Made by a program: the position numbers and the translations under genes. From the NCBI GenBank assembly GCA_025360585.1, contig JANYBW010000042.1, forward strand, positions 170,985 through 234,984: a stretch of DNA of 64,000 nucleotides. The letters are read 5' to 3'. Below are positions 45,093 through 54,451 of the stretch, piece by piece. Numbering within the stretch: position 1 is the stretch's first letter; each line of letters opens with the position of its first letter. The notes under the pieces are model-generated. The model ran no database searches, was not told the DNA's origin, and saw only the letters and a program-made list of their open reading frames with translations. This DNA comes from Actinomycetes bacterium (GTDB taxonomy: Bacteria; Actinomycetota; Acidimicrobiia; IMCC26256; PALSA-610).

Positions 45093-46038
45093 AAGTTCCA
45101 ACGACACGCTGTCGCTTTCGTGGCTCGCTGGGCTCGGGCTCGGCCCGGTTCCGGGCGGACCAAAAGTTGTTGCGATTGGTGGCGGCCACGGGCTCGCAGT
45201 CATGTTGCATGCGGCTCGGCGTTATGCAGGCTCGATCACCGCGATCGTGAGCGTTGCCGATGATGGCGGAAGTTCGGGCCGGCTGCGGGCAGCCCACAAT
45301 GTGCCCGCGCCCGGCGATCTTCGCAAAGCGATAGGAGCACTCGCGGTTGAAGGCTCGCTTTGGCCCGGTGTGCTCGAGCACCGTTTTGCCGCAGGCGACC
45401 TCAGCGGTCATACCGTCGGAAATTTGTTGCTCGTTGGGCTCGCGGAATCACTAGGCTCGATCACGGCGGCGTGTGCCGAAGCTTCGCGTATCGTGGGCGC
45501 CGTCGGAGTGATTTACCCGGCCACCTCAGACGCCGTTCGGCTGGAAGCCGAAGTTGGATCAGCCACCGTGACCGGCCAAGTATCGATCCAGGCGGCTGGC
45601 GCCACCGACCGAATCCGCAACGTGCGGGTCGTGCCCGGTGACGCTGCGGCCAGCCCCGGAGCGCTCGGCGCAATTATGGAGGCGGATCAGATCATTTTAG
45701 GCCCGGGATCGTTGTTCACCAGCGTGGTCGCGTCGGTAGTGGTGCCTGAAATCCGCACTGCGTTGGCTCTGGCGGCCGCGCCCGTTATCCAAATCGCAAA
45801 TTGCGCGCCCGAGACACCCGAGACCACGGGGCTGTCCGGAACGGACCATCTCATCGCAGTGCTCGATCATCGGGTTCGGGTCGATACGTACCTCTACGAC
45901 CGGGGCGCGACCCTCGCCGTGGACGAAACGATCGTGTTTGAACACGGCGTGATGCCCATCGGTGCGGATCTCGGCGCGAATGATTCTGGTCTCTATGACC
46001 CCGATCGGTTGGCGAAAGCACTCTCAGACCTGCTGTAG
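45085..46038 (+). CDS. yvcK: Gluconeogenesis factor YvcK/CofD-like
   Basis: 317 residues from GTG 45085. VVAIGGGHGLAVMLHAARRY, VSVADDGGSSGRLRAAHNVPAPGDLRKAI and NLLLVGLAESLGSI are the YvcK hallmarks, with LGPGSLFTSVVASVVVPEI later. Related to the 2-phospho-L-lactate transferase fold and needed for growth on gluconeogenic substrates in other bacteria. In most actinobacteria whiA directly follows; here gap follows after about 100 bases, so the usual yvcK-whiA pair is broken. Confidence 0.92.
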   Translation: MAESSNDTLSLSWLAGLGLGPVPGGPKVVAIGGGHGLAVMLHAARRYAGSITAIVSVADDGGSSGRLRAAHNVPAPGDLRKAIGALAVEGSLWPGVLEHRFAAGDLSGHTVGNLLLVGLAESLGSITAACAEASRIVGAVGVIYPATSDAVRLEAEVGSATVTGQVSIQAAGATDRIRNVRVVPGDAAASPGALGAIMEADQIILGPGSLFTSVVASVVVPEIRTALALAAAPVIQIANCAPETPETTGLSGTDHLIAVLDHRVRVDTYLYDRGATLAVDETIVFEHGVMPIGADLGANDSGLYDPDRLAKALSDLL

Positions 46039-46141
46039 TCGCACCCCGCACCACGATTCTCAATAGCCGTAGCGGCCGTATCCTTGCGTCGCTTCAATCA
46101 CAGTCGCCCCCATCTCAATGAGTTCACCCCAGGAGACTCCC

Positions 46142-47173
46142 ATGACAGTTCGTGTTGGCATCAACGGTTTCGGGCGCATTGGCCGCTCGTTTTTTCGCGC
46201 CATCTTGGAACGCGGCGCGGACGCCGGAGTGGAACTCGTCGCGGTCAATGATCCGTTTGGCGATGCCGAGACGATGGCATTTTTGCTCAAGCACGATTCC
46301 GTGGGAGGCACGCTGAAGCATGACGTCGCGATCGCTGAAGGCGGATTTACCGTCGATGGCAAGCTTGTGAAGAAGCTTGAGTTCCGTGACCCTGCCGAAA
46401 TTCCGTGGGCTGGCGAAGGCGTGGATGTTGTCATCGAGTCGACCGGTCTCTTCACGTCGCGCGAGGTTGCGGCCGGGCACCTCGTCGGGGGAGCAAAACG
46501 CGTCATCATTTCTGCGCCGTCTGGCGATGCCGACGCGATGATCTGCATGGGCGTGAACGACAACGTGTTCGACCCGGCCGCGCACACAGTCATCTCCAAC
46601 GCTTCGTGTACGACGAACTGTTTGGCGCCGATGGCGAAAGTGCTCGATGATGCGTTCGGCATCGAACAAGGCCTCATCACAACCGTGCACGCGTACACGA
46701 GTGATCAACAGTTGCAAGACCAAGCGGTCGCGACTCGTTCGGGCAAACCCGATCTTCGTCGTATGCGCGGTGCGGCGCTTTCAATTATCCCGAACTCGAC
46801 GGGTGCAGCGCGTGCGATCGGTACGGTGCTCCCACACCTCAAAGGCAAGCTCGATGGTATGGCGCTGCGGGTTCCGACGCCGACCGGTTCGATTACCGAT
46901 CTGGTTGCCATCTTGAAGAACGACGCCACCGTCGACGAGATCAACGCCGCGTTCGCGAAAGCCGCCGAAGACCCGACTTATCGAGGAGTGCTCAAATACT
47001 CAACCGAGCCGCTCGTATCCGCGGACATCGTGCACGACCCGTCTAGCTGCGTGTTCTCGAGCATCGACACGATGACAAACGGCAAGCAGGTCAAGATCCT
47101 TGGTTGGTACGACAACGAGTGGGGTTACTCCAACCGCCTTGTTGATCTCGTTGCCTTTATCGGCTCGAAATAG
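46142..47173 (+). CDS. gap: Glyceraldehyde-3-phosphate dehydrogenase
   Basis: 343 residues: NAD-binding GINGFGRIGRS at 6-16, catalytic Cys in SNASCTTNCLAP, and WYDNEWGYSNRLVDL near the end. Phosphorylating glycolytic GAPDH. ATG 46142 is preceded by CAGGAGAC; the upstream in-frame ATG at 46118 lacks a site. Glycolytic operon with pgk and tpiA. Confidence 0.96.
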   Translation: MTVRVGINGFGRIGRSFFRAILERGADAGVELVAVNDPFGDAETMAFLLKHDSVGGTLKHDVAIAEGGFTVDGKLVKKLEFRDPAEIPWAGEGVDVVIESTGLFTSREVAAGHLVGGAKRVIISAPSGDADAMICMGVNDNVFDPAAHTVISNASCTTNCLAPMAKVLDDAFGIEQGLITTVHAYTSDQQLQDQAVATRSGKPDLRRMRGAALSIIPNSTGAARAIGTVLPHLKGKLDGMALRVPTPTGSITDLVAILKNDATVDEINAAFAKAAEDPTYRGVLKYSTEPLVSADIVHDPSSCVFSSIDTMTNGKQVKILGWYDNEWGYSNRLVDLVAFIGSK

Positions 47174-47179
47174 CGATCG

Positions 47180-48415
47180 TTGGTTGACGCGGTGAACGCA
47201 GCAGCGCCGGGCGAAGCCGGCGCAAAAGATCGGGCGCACGTTCTTCAGCTCGAAGATTTACCGCTGCAACGCGGCACGCGTGTTTTGGTTCGCGCCGATT
47301 TCAACGTGCCGGTTGACGATGCCGGCAACATCACCGACGATCTCCGGATTCGCGCCGCGTTGCCCACCATCGAATGGCTCCGTAAGCACCACTGCGCGGT
47401 CGTGTTGTGTTCGCATCGCGGGCGTCCCGAAGGACACGTAAACGCGAAGTATTCGATGGCGCCGATTGCGGAGCGGCTCTCGGAGTTGCTCGGTATTGCA
47501 ATAGAGCGGGTCGATGATGTTGCTGGCTTTCCGGTATTGGCCGCGGCGCAGAACCTTGGCAACGGCGATGTGCTGTTACTCGAAAACCTACGTTTCGATG
47601 CCGGAGAAGAAAGCTGCGATCCGGCATTCGGAACGAACCTAAGTCAGCTCGCGGACGCGTACGTGAACGACGCGTTCGGAGCCGCACACCGTTCTCACGC
47701 ATCAATCGTTGGTCCGCCGCGAGTGTTGCCGAGTGCCGCTGGGCGTTTGCTTGCTCGCGAAGTTGAAGTGTTGGGTGCGTTGCTGGATGCGCCGCGCAAA
47801 CCGTTCGTCGGGATTCTAGGTGGCTCGAAGGTGAGCGACAAACTTGGTGTGATTGATGCGCTGCTGAAGCGTTGCGACACGATCCTCGTAGGTGGAGCGA
47901 TGGCGTTCACCTTTCACGCAGCGCAAGGCTTGGCGGTCGGCAGCAGTTTGGTGCAGCCGGATTTCGTTGATCGTTGCAAAGTGTTGCTGGAAACCGGCCG
48001 CATTCAGGTACCAACCGATGTGGTCATCGCCCAGGAAATGTCGCCGACGGCGGCCTCGCGTCACTGTGGGGCAGGTCGAATTCCCGACGGTTACATGGGT
48101 CTCGATATCGGCCCCGAAACTGCGGGCGCGTACGCCGAAGTTATTGCCGATGCGGGAACGGTCCTGTGGAATGGCCCAATGGGTGTATTCGAGATGCAGC
48201 CGTTCGAAGCCGGCACCCGAACCGTGGCTGAAGCGGTTGCGGAATGTCGGGGCTTCACCGTGATTGGTGGCGGCGATAGCGCAGCCGCGGTTAAAAAGTT
48301 TGGACTCGATTCCGAAATCGATCATGTGAGCACCGGCGGGGGAGCATCGCTGGAGTTCATCGAGCAAGGCGACCTCCCCGGCCTGAAAGCCCTCCGCGAA
48401 TCAAAAAAGGGATAA
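47180..48415 (+). CDS. pgk: Phosphoglycerate kinase
   Basis: 411 residues; makes ATP and 3-phosphoglycerate. RADFNVPVDD, SHRGRPEG, LLENLRFDAGEE, FVGILGGSKVSDKLGVIDALL and the C-terminal FTVIGGGDSAAAVKKFG with STGGGASLEFIEQG are all typical. The annotated TTG at 47180 has no ribosome site; GTG 47192 is an alternative start. Six bases after gap and 5 before tpiA. Confidence 0.96.
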   Translation: MVDAVNAAAPGEAGAKDRAHVLQLEDLPLQRGTRVLVRADFNVPVDDAGNITDDLRIRAALPTIEWLRKHHCAVVLCSHRGRPEGHVNAKYSMAPIAERLSELLGIAIERVDDVAGFPVLAAAQNLGNGDVLLLENLRFDAGEESCDPAFGTNLSQLADAYVNDAFGAAHRSHASIVGPPRVLPSAAGRLLAREVEVLGALLDAPRKPFVGILGGSKVSDKLGVIDALLKRCDTILVGGAMAFTFHAAQGLAVGSSLVQPDFVDRCKVLLETGRIQVPTDVVIAQEMSPTAASRHCGAGRIPDGYMGLDIGPETAGAYAEVIADAGTVLWNGPMGVFEMQPFEAGTRTVAEAVAECRGFTVIGGGDSAAAVKKFGLDSEIDHVSTGGGASLEFIEQGDLPGLKALRESKKG

Positions 48416-48419
48416 AAAT

Positions 48420-49199
48420 ATGGCAAAGCCATCACAACGTAAGCCTTTGATGGCCGGTAACTGGAAGATGCACCACAATCACTTTGAAGCGATTCAGGTG
48501 GTCCAGAAGTTGGCGTACCGCCTTGAAGCCGACGATTACGAGAACTGTGATGTGGTCGTGTGCCCGACGCTGATTTGTTTGCGTTCGGTTCAGACGGTTA
48601 TTGAAAGTGATCGGATGACGATTGGGCTTGGTGCTCAGAACTGTCATTTCGAAGAAAAGGGCGCGTTCACTGGCGAAGTCAGTGCGCCGATGCTCGCGAA
48701 AATGAACGTCGGCTTTGTGATTGTCGGCCACTCCGAGCGTCGGGAAATGTTCGGCGAAACCGACGACATTGTCGCCAAGAAGACCCGTGCCGTCCTTGCT
48801 GCGGGAATGACTCCAATCGTGTGTTGCGGCGAAACGCTCGAAGAACGCGAAGCCGAACAAACGAACGACAAAGTCACGACCCAGATCAAAGCCGCGTTTC
48901 TCGGTATCAAAGCCGATGATGTCGGCGCGTGCGTGGTTGCGTATGAGCCGATCTGGGCGATTGGCACCGGGAAAACCGCGACCTCCGAAGATGCCAATGC
49001 AACGATCGGGGTAATCCGCAAGGTTTTGCGCGAGATGGTCGGCCCGATCGCGGACACGATCCGGATTTTGTATGGCGGCAGCGTGAAACCGTCCAATGTC
49101 GGGGAGCTGATGGCGATGCCCGAAATCGACGGCGCGCTTGTGGGTGGAGCTTCGCTCGATCCCGACGATTTCGCGAAGATCGTCCGGTTTAAGCGGTAA
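48420..49199 (+). CDS. tpiA: Triosephosphate isomerase
   Basis: 259 residues: MAGNWKMHHNHFEA at the N-terminus with the catalytic Lys, VGHSERREMFGETD with the catalytic His region, the catalytic Glu in VAYEPIWAIGTGKTA, and the phosphate loop ILYGGSVKPSN. Interconverts dihydroxyacetone phosphate and glyceraldehyde-3-phosphate. An AAAAGGGA site precedes the ATG within the pgk end. Confidence 0.96.
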   Translation: MAKPSQRKPLMAGNWKMHHNHFEAIQVVQKLAYRLEADDYENCDVVVCPTLICLRSVQTVIESDRMTIGLGAQNCHFEEKGAFTGEVSAPMLAKMNVGFVIVGHSERREMFGETDDIVAKKTRAVLAAGMTPIVCCGETLEEREAEQTNDKVTTQIKAAFLGIKADDVGACVVAYEPIWAIGTGKTATSEDANATIGVIRKVLREMVGPIADTIRILYGGSVKPSNVGELMAMPEIDGALVGGASLDPDDFAKIVRFKR

Positions 49200-49390
49200 G
49201 ACGCAGTCGTCTGCGCATTTGCGTATGGAATGACCGTGGGGTCTTTGCTCCGGTTCGTTCCAAGGCCAGGTCAGCTGGGAAACTTGCGTCCCATAATGTT
49301 GCGAGATAGCGCGTCACGTGTACTCGCGGCGGTTATGCTCCCCGGTGTTCGATACCTTGTCGAACACCTCGTGCACTGAAGGAGTTCAGC

Positions 49391-49621
49391 GTGGTCAACG
49401 GATTCATCATCACGATTCACGTCATGGTGTCGTTCTCGTTGATTGGGTTGGTCTTGTTGCACGCGGGTCGCGGCGGTGGGCTGTCCGACATGTTCGGCGG
49501 CGGCGTTGGCGGGTCTTCCGCTGGCTCAACCGTGATGGAAAAAAACCTCGACCGCATGACAGTGTTAATGGGTCTGGTCTTTATTTTCACCACTATCCTC
49601 CTCGCAATTCGCTTGCAGTAG
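49391..49621 (+). CDS. secG: Protein translocase subunit SecG
   Basis: 76 residues with two transmembrane helices (IITIHVMVSFSLIGLVLLHA and LMGLVFIFTTILLAIRL) separated by a GGGLSDMFGGGVGGSSAGSTV loop, the normal SecG pattern. Start GTG 49391 has AAGGAG 6 bases upstream. It follows tpiA as in most actinobacteria. Confidence 0.93.
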   Translation: MVNGFIITIHVMVSFSLIGLVLLHAGRGGGLSDMFGGGVGGSSAGSTVMEKNLDRMTVLMGLVFIFTTILLAIRLQ

Positions 49622-49716
49622 TTCTTGAGGCGCTTCTGGGTCGTGCCCCAAAAAAGCCGACCCGTCATAGGGCTCTAGCCCACCAGCACGGTTAGACGAG
49701 ACGGGGAGGTCTCTAC

Positions 49717-51444
49717 ATGACTGATACGCGCAAACGTCCTTACAGGCTTATTGCGGGGATTGCCACTTTGGCAATTGTCGCCACCGCCTGCGGCAGCGAC
49801 AAAACGGCCACACCTGGCGCAACCACCACTAGCGGCGAGCCTGCAACGACAACCTCCGTCCTGGTTCCGTCGGGAGGCACGCTGACGATTGGCGCCGAGC
49901 AAGAACCCGACTGTTTCGATTGGATCGGTGCCTGCGGTGGTTCCAGCTGGGGTTATTGGATGGCTGGCGTGCAAACCACACCGGCCGCAATGACTCCGGC
50001 AAAACAAGCCGATGGCAGCTACAAGTATGTGGCAAGCAACTTGCTGACTGGCGAACCGGTGTTGGAGACGACGCCAGTTCAGAAGATCACCTACAAGATC
50101 AACCCGCAAGCCAAGTGGAGCGACGGCGTCGCGATCACGTGCGCCGATTTCAGCTACACGTGGGACCAGGTCGCAAAGGGCAAAGACGTCTACGACCCGA
50201 CCGGGTACACCGATATCGAAAAGGTCGACTGCTCAGATCCTGCCATGGCGGTCGTAATTTGGAAGACGGGCAAGACGTATTCCGGTTGGCAACAATTATT
50301 CGGTGGCGGCTACGGGATCTTCCCTTCGCACATTTTGAAGGGCAAAGATCGCGACGCCGAAACCAAAAATGGCTATTCGTGGTCTGGTGGTCCGTGGATC
50401 GCCAAATGGACCAAAGGCGACAACATCACGCTGACCCCGAACGTGAATTACTGGGGCCCGAAACCGAAACTCGACAAGGTCGTGTTCAAGGTTCAGTCGG
50501 ATACTGCGGCAGAATTTCAGTCGTTCAAATCTGGTCAAGTTCAAGCGATATATCCGCAGCCGCAACTTGATGTCATCGACGCAATCGGAGCGGGCCTTCC
50601 GAAAGCCAAGAGCCAGGTCAATGCACACACGGGGTCGGTCGAAGCGTTGTGGATCAACACCGCGCATGCGCCGATGGACTCCAAGGTGGTACGCCAAGCG
50701 CTTGCGTATTCGATCGATCGTGACGCGATCGTGAAGCAGCTATTTGGCAAGGTTGGCGTCGACAAGGCCGTCAATTCCTTGAACCCGCCGGTATTGTCTG
50801 ATTTCTCGAACCAGGATGCGTTCTCCCAGTACAAGCTCGATCTCGCCAAGGCGGCGACGTTGCTTGAAGGCGACGGCTGGAAGAAGGGCTCGGATGGCTA
50901 CTACGCCAAAGCAGGTAAAACCCTTGGATTCGAACTGAAAACCACAGAAGGCAACAAGCGGCGTCAGCTGACGGTGACCGCGCTCCAGACGGTTTTAAGG
51001 ACTGCTGGGTTCAAAGTCACGTTGAACTTCCGGAAGGCGGGCGATCTCTTTGGCAAAGATGGGCCCGGCGGTAATTTCGATGTCGCGCTTTATGCCCAAG
51101 TACTGACTGCGATTACGCCCGGGCTTTGTTCACAATTCTGCACGAAGAACATTCCGACCAAAGCGAATGGCAATACCGGTAATAACTGGCAGCGCTATTC
51201 GAACCCGGAAGCCGACAAGCAGGAATTGATCATTGAGACGGACCTGGATCTTCAGGCTCAAAGGGATGCGGCCAAAAAAGGTGATGACATCTTGGCCGCC
51301 GATATGGCATCGCTTCCGCTCGACCCGCTACCAAACATCGTGATCTGGAACGAAAAGGTCGTCGGTCCGATTGGTGACCAAGCGATCCTTGGGCCGTTCT
51401 GGAACCTCAACGAGTGGGGTTGCGCAGGCGGCGTCTGTTCATAA
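49717..51444 (+). CDS. Oligopeptide/dipeptide ABC transporter substrate-binding lipoprotein (family 5)
   Basis: 575 residues. Lipoprotein signal peptide with lipobox VATAC (Cys25), then SDKTATPGATTTSGEPATT linker. The mature part matches SBP family 5 (GTLTIGAEQEPDCFDWIG, YKINPQAKWSDGVAITCADF, DPTGYTDIEKVDCS, VRQALAYSIDRDAIVKQLFG). Binds peptides or similar solutes outside the membrane. GGGAGG precedes the ATG at 49717. First gene of the dppABCDF-like operon. Confidence 0.92.
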   Translation: MTDTRKRPYRLIAGIATLAIVATACGSDKTATPGATTTSGEPATTTSVLVPSGGTLTIGAEQEPDCFDWIGACGGSSWGYWMAGVQTTPAAMTPAKQADGSYKYVASNLLTGEPVLETTPVQKITYKINPQAKWSDGVAITCADFSYTWDQVAKGKDVYDPTGYTDIEKVDCSDPAMAVVIWKTGKTYSGWQQLFGGGYGIFPSHILKGKDRDAETKNGYSWSGGPWIAKWTKGDNITLTPNVNYWGPKPKLDKVVFKVQSDTAAEFQSFKSGQVQAIYPQPQLDVIDAIGAGLPKAKSQVNAHTGSVEALWINTAHAPMDSKVVRQALAYSIDRDAIVKQLFGKVGVDKAVNSLNPPVLSDFSNQDAFSQYKLDLAKAATLLEGDGWKKGSDGYYAKAGKTLGFELKTTEGNKRRQLTVTALQTVLRTAGFKVTLNFRKAGDLFGKDGPGGNFDVALYAQVLTAITPGLCSQFCTKNIPTKANGNTGNNWQRYSNPEADKQELIIETDLDLQAQRDAAKKGDDILAADMASLPLDPLPNIVIWNEKVVGPIGDQAILGPFWNLNEWGCAGGVCS

Positions 51445-51460
51445 TCTCAGATACTCAGCT

Positions 51461-51496
51461 GGTGTGGTCGTGTGCCATTCGGCGCATAACCACACC
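51461..51496 (+). promoter_or_regulatory. Intergenic stem-loop between binding-protein and permease genes
   Basis: ggtgtggt at 51461-51468 pairs with accacacc at 51489-51496, and the loop has an inner tgtgcc/ggcgca stem. Such hairpins commonly stabilise the upstream message so that the binding protein is made in excess over the permeases (known for other operons); that role here is inference. Confidence 0.6.
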
Positions 51497-51520
51497 GGTT
51501 GAGTTCGGGATGAGTTTCAC

Positions 51521-52495
51521 ATGTTGACGTACATCGTCCGGCGCATATTGAGCTCCGTCCCCGTCCTCGCGGTCGTTTCGTTCGTGACGTTTTGGGGGCT
51601 GCGCATTGCCTATGATCCGTTGCTGAAATTTCGAAGCGCGCGCAACGCCGCGACCATTCTCCCGATCCAGCGGAAACGCCTCGGGTTAGATCAACCGATC
51701 GTGGTGCAATGGACAAAGTGGTTCGGCAAAGCGGTGCGAGGCGATCTTGGAGTCTCGGATCGTACGAACAACGCGGTGTGGGGCGAACTCATGCACCACA
51801 TGGGAACTACCATGCACCTCGTCATATGGGGCACGGTGGTTTCGGCAATCATCGCGATTTCGATCGGGATTTATTCGGCTGTCAAACAATATTCAGTCGG
51901 TGACTACGCCTTCACCGGCCTCTCGTACATCGGTATCGCAATGCCCCCGTTTTGGTTTGCCCTCATGGCCATTGTGGCCTTGGTGACCTGGCCGAAAGTG
52001 CATTGGAATCTTGACCAGCCAATTTTTTATTCGATCGGACTCCACGGGACCGGTCGATCCGGTGTATTCAATCTCGATTATTACCGCCATCTGGCACTTC
52101 CCGTGCTTACACTTGCGGTGCAAAGCATTGCCTCGTGGAGTCGGTATATGCGTGCTTCGATGCTCGACGTGCTCGGAGCGGACTACATCCGTGCCGCACG
52201 TGCAAAAGGGGTGCCAAAACGCAGGGTTGTGCTTTCCCACGCATTGAGAAATGCATTGGTTCCGTTGGTGACGGTGATGGCACTCGACACTGCATTTCTG
52301 GTTGGCGGCCTCATTATCACCGAGAAGATCTACTCAATTCCCGGAACCGGTAGCTACTTTCTCGACTCCCTTTCCGCGGGAGATGCGCCGGCGCTGCTGG
52401 GTTACACCTTGCTCACGGCTGTCATTGTCATTGCCGCGAACCTTGTTGCCGATGTCTTGTACGGCGTCCTTGACCCTCGAATTCGACTCGCATGA
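51521..52495 (+). CDS. Dipeptide/oligopeptide ABC transporter permease (DppB-like)
   Basis: 324 residues, six transmembrane helices. N-terminal MLTYIVRRILSSVPVLAVVSFVTFW, then the loop LGLDQPIVVQWTKWFGKAVRGDLG of the OppB/DppB family and the coupling loop near YIRAARAKGVPKRRVVLSHALRNAL, which docks with the ATPases. Ends in an ATGA overlap with the DppC-like gene. Confidence 0.93.
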   Translation: MLTYIVRRILSSVPVLAVVSFVTFWGLRIAYDPLLKFRSARNAATILPIQRKRLGLDQPIVVQWTKWFGKAVRGDLGVSDRTNNAVWGELMHHMGTTMHLVIWGTVVSAIIAISIGIYSAVKQYSVGDYAFTGLSYIGIAMPPFWFALMAIVALVTWPKVHWNLDQPIFYSIGLHGTGRSGVFNLDYYRHLALPVLTLAVQSIASWSRYMRASMLDVLGADYIRAARAKGVPKRRVVLSHALRNALVPLVTVMALDTAFLVGGLIITEKIYSIPGTGSYFLDSLSAGDAPALLGYTLLTAVIVIAANLVADVLYGVLDPRIRLA

Positions 52496-53397
52496 GCAAC
52501 GCGGATCTTGAACTCGCGGTCGGAGCGGAACCGGTCGCCCGCACGCAATGGCAACTCTTTCGAAGAAGGTTCTTCAAGCACCGCTTAGCGGTGGTCTCCC
52601 TCGTTATTCTCATCCTCATCACTGCGGCTTGCGCATTTGCGAGCAGGGTCGCTCCGTATGACATTTCTCAGCTCGACCTTTCGTTGCTCGGTACCGTCAC
52701 GGGGCCATCGTGGAAACACTGGATGGGAACGACCGATAGCGGCGTCGATCAGTTCAGCCAGATCCTGCATGCAGGCCAAATTTCGCTGCAAATCGGTTTT
52801 GCAGTTGCGGTGTTATCCACCCTGTTCGGCGTGGCGGTCGGCGCCCTCTCTGGCTTCTACGGCGGCGCACTTGACAAAACAATCAGTGCTTTCACCGATG
52901 GCTTCCTCGTTGTACCGCAGCTCGCGATTCTCGCGGTGCTGCTGCAATATTTCGGGCATTCTCCACGAGTCATCATTTTGGTGCTGGCCGGGTTGGGCTG
53001 GACGTACGTTGCTCGGGTGAGCCGCGGGCAAGTGCTTTCGTTTAAGGAAAAAGAGTTTGTCGAAGCGGCCCGAGCTTCGGGTGCGGGTGGGCCCCGGATC
53101 ATTGTTCGCCACATCTTGCCGAACATGGTCGGGCCGATCATGGTGAATCTCACCTTGAGCGTTGCGGGTGCTGTGATCACTGAATCAACGTTGACGTTTC
53201 TCGGTTACGGCACACAGCCGCCGGACACCTCTTGGGGACTCATGCTCTCGCAAAACGAAGGCGCCATTAACGACACCGCGAAGCTGCACCTGTTGTTGTT
53301 CCCGGGGTTGATGCTCCTGATCGTCGTGATGTGCGTAAATTTTCTCGGCGACGGTCTACGTGACGCGTTCGATCCACAAGCGACTCACAGCAGGTGA
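52492..53397 (+). CDS. Dipeptide/oligopeptide ABC transporter permease (DppC-like)
   Basis: 301 residues. An N-terminal cytoplasmic segment (QLFRRRFFKHRLAVVSLVIL), then KHWMGTTDSGVDQFSQILHAGQ (the G-T-D-x2-G-x-D loop of DppC), and the coupling motif FVEAARASGAGGPRIIVRHILPNMVG. Six transmembrane helices. Pairs with the DppB-like protein. Confidence 0.93.
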   Translation: MSNADLELAVGAEPVARTQWQLFRRRFFKHRLAVVSLVILILITAACAFASRVAPYDISQLDLSLLGTVTGPSWKHWMGTTDSGVDQFSQILHAGQISLQIGFAVAVLSTLFGVAVGALSGFYGGALDKTISAFTDGFLVVPQLAILAVLLQYFGHSPRVIILVLAGLGWTYVARVSRGQVLSFKEKEFVEAARASGAGGPRIIVRHILPNMVGPIMVNLTLSVAGAVITESTLTFLGYGTQPPDTSWGLMLSQNEGAINDTAKLHLLLFPGLMLLIVVMCVNFLGDGLRDAFDPQATHSR

Positions 53398-53401
53398 ACT
53401 C

Positions 53402-54451
53402 GTGAATAACGCTGTCGATACGTCACTCTTCGCGCCAAGTGGGCCCGGTGGAGGCAACGAGGCGATCCTGGAAGTTCGCGACCTCTGTGTCGGTTTTCCG
53501 TCCGATGACGGAATCCTGCATGCCGTCGACAACGTGTCTTTTGACCTGCGCGCAAACGAAACGATGGGGATCGTTGGGGAATCTGGCTCGGGAAAGAGCG
53601 TCACGTCGATGGCGATCTTGGGGCTATTGCCGAAGTACGCCAAGATCACTGGCAGCGTGAAGTTTCGAGGCGAAGAAATTCTCGGTGTTCGCGACAAGGA
53701 CCTCACTGCGATACGGGGCGCCAAAATTGCAATGGTGTTCCAAGACGCGCTGACCTCATTGAACCCCGTGTTTCGCGTCGGAGATCAAATCGCGGAGGCG
53801 GTATCGGTTCACCGCAAGTGTGATCGTAAGGAACTCCGCGAGCGATCATTGGAGCTACTTGAGCTTGTCGGCATCCCGAATCCAGTCGCTCGGTTGGAAC
53901 AGTTTCCGCACGAATATTCCGGTGGAATGCGTCAACGCGCGATGATCGCAATGGCTATTGCCAACGAACCCGACATTCTCATTGCCGATGAACCAACGAC
54001 TGCGCTCGACGTGACCATCCAAGCGCAAGTGCTTGATGTTTTAGAGCGGATCCGAGACCGCACGAGTTCCTCGATCATGTTGATCACTCACGATTTGGGA
54101 GTCGTCGCTGGCGTTGCCGACCGGGTGCTGGTGATGTACGCCGGACGACAAGTTGAGATGGCAACGGTGGACGATTTGTTTTACCGGGGCCTTCATCCAT
54201 ACGCACAAGGACTTCTCGCTTCGTTACCGCGACTCGATCGCCGCGGCGACTCCGGACAACTCAGCCGAATTCACGGGCAACCGCCCTCTCTGGTGTTTCT
54301 CCCTCCCGGTTGCGCCTTTAATCCGCGGTGTCCGCATGCGCAACCCGGCGTATGCGATCAGAACGTCCCGTTGTTGCGCGAGGTCGAACGTGACCACTTT
54401 TCATCATGTATTCGCGCGGAGGAACTCGTTGCGAAGGGCAGTGAATCGTGA
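53402..54451 (+). CDS. Dipeptide/oligopeptide ABC transporter ATP-binding protein (DppD-like)
   Basis: 349 residues from GTG 53402, with an AGG site 7 bases upstream. Walker [17 protein letters not shown], signature [19 protein letters not shown], Walker [17 protein letters not shown] and H-loop [16 protein letters not shown]. The C-terminal oligopeptide-specific Cys cluster ([17 protein letters not shown]) is present. Ends with a GTGA overlap with the DppF-like gene. ATG 53360 lies inside the upstream permease gene. Confidence 0.94.
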   Translation: MNNAVDTSLFAPSGPGGGNEAILEVRDLCVGFPSDDGILHAVDNVSFDLRANETMGIVGESGSGKSVTSMAILGLLPKYAKITGSVKFRGEEILGVRDKDLTAIRGAKIAMVFQDALTSLNPVFRVGDQIAEAVSVHRKCDRKELRERSLELLELVGIPNPVARLEQFPHEYSGGMRQRAMIAMAIANEPDILIADEPTTALDVTIQAQVLDVLERIRDRTSSSIMLITHDLGVVAGVADRVLVMYAGRQVEMATVDDLFYRGLHPYAQGLLASLPRLDRRGDSGQLSRIHGQPPSLVFLPPGCAFNPRCPHAQPGVCDQNVPLLREVERDHFSSCIRAEELVAKGSES

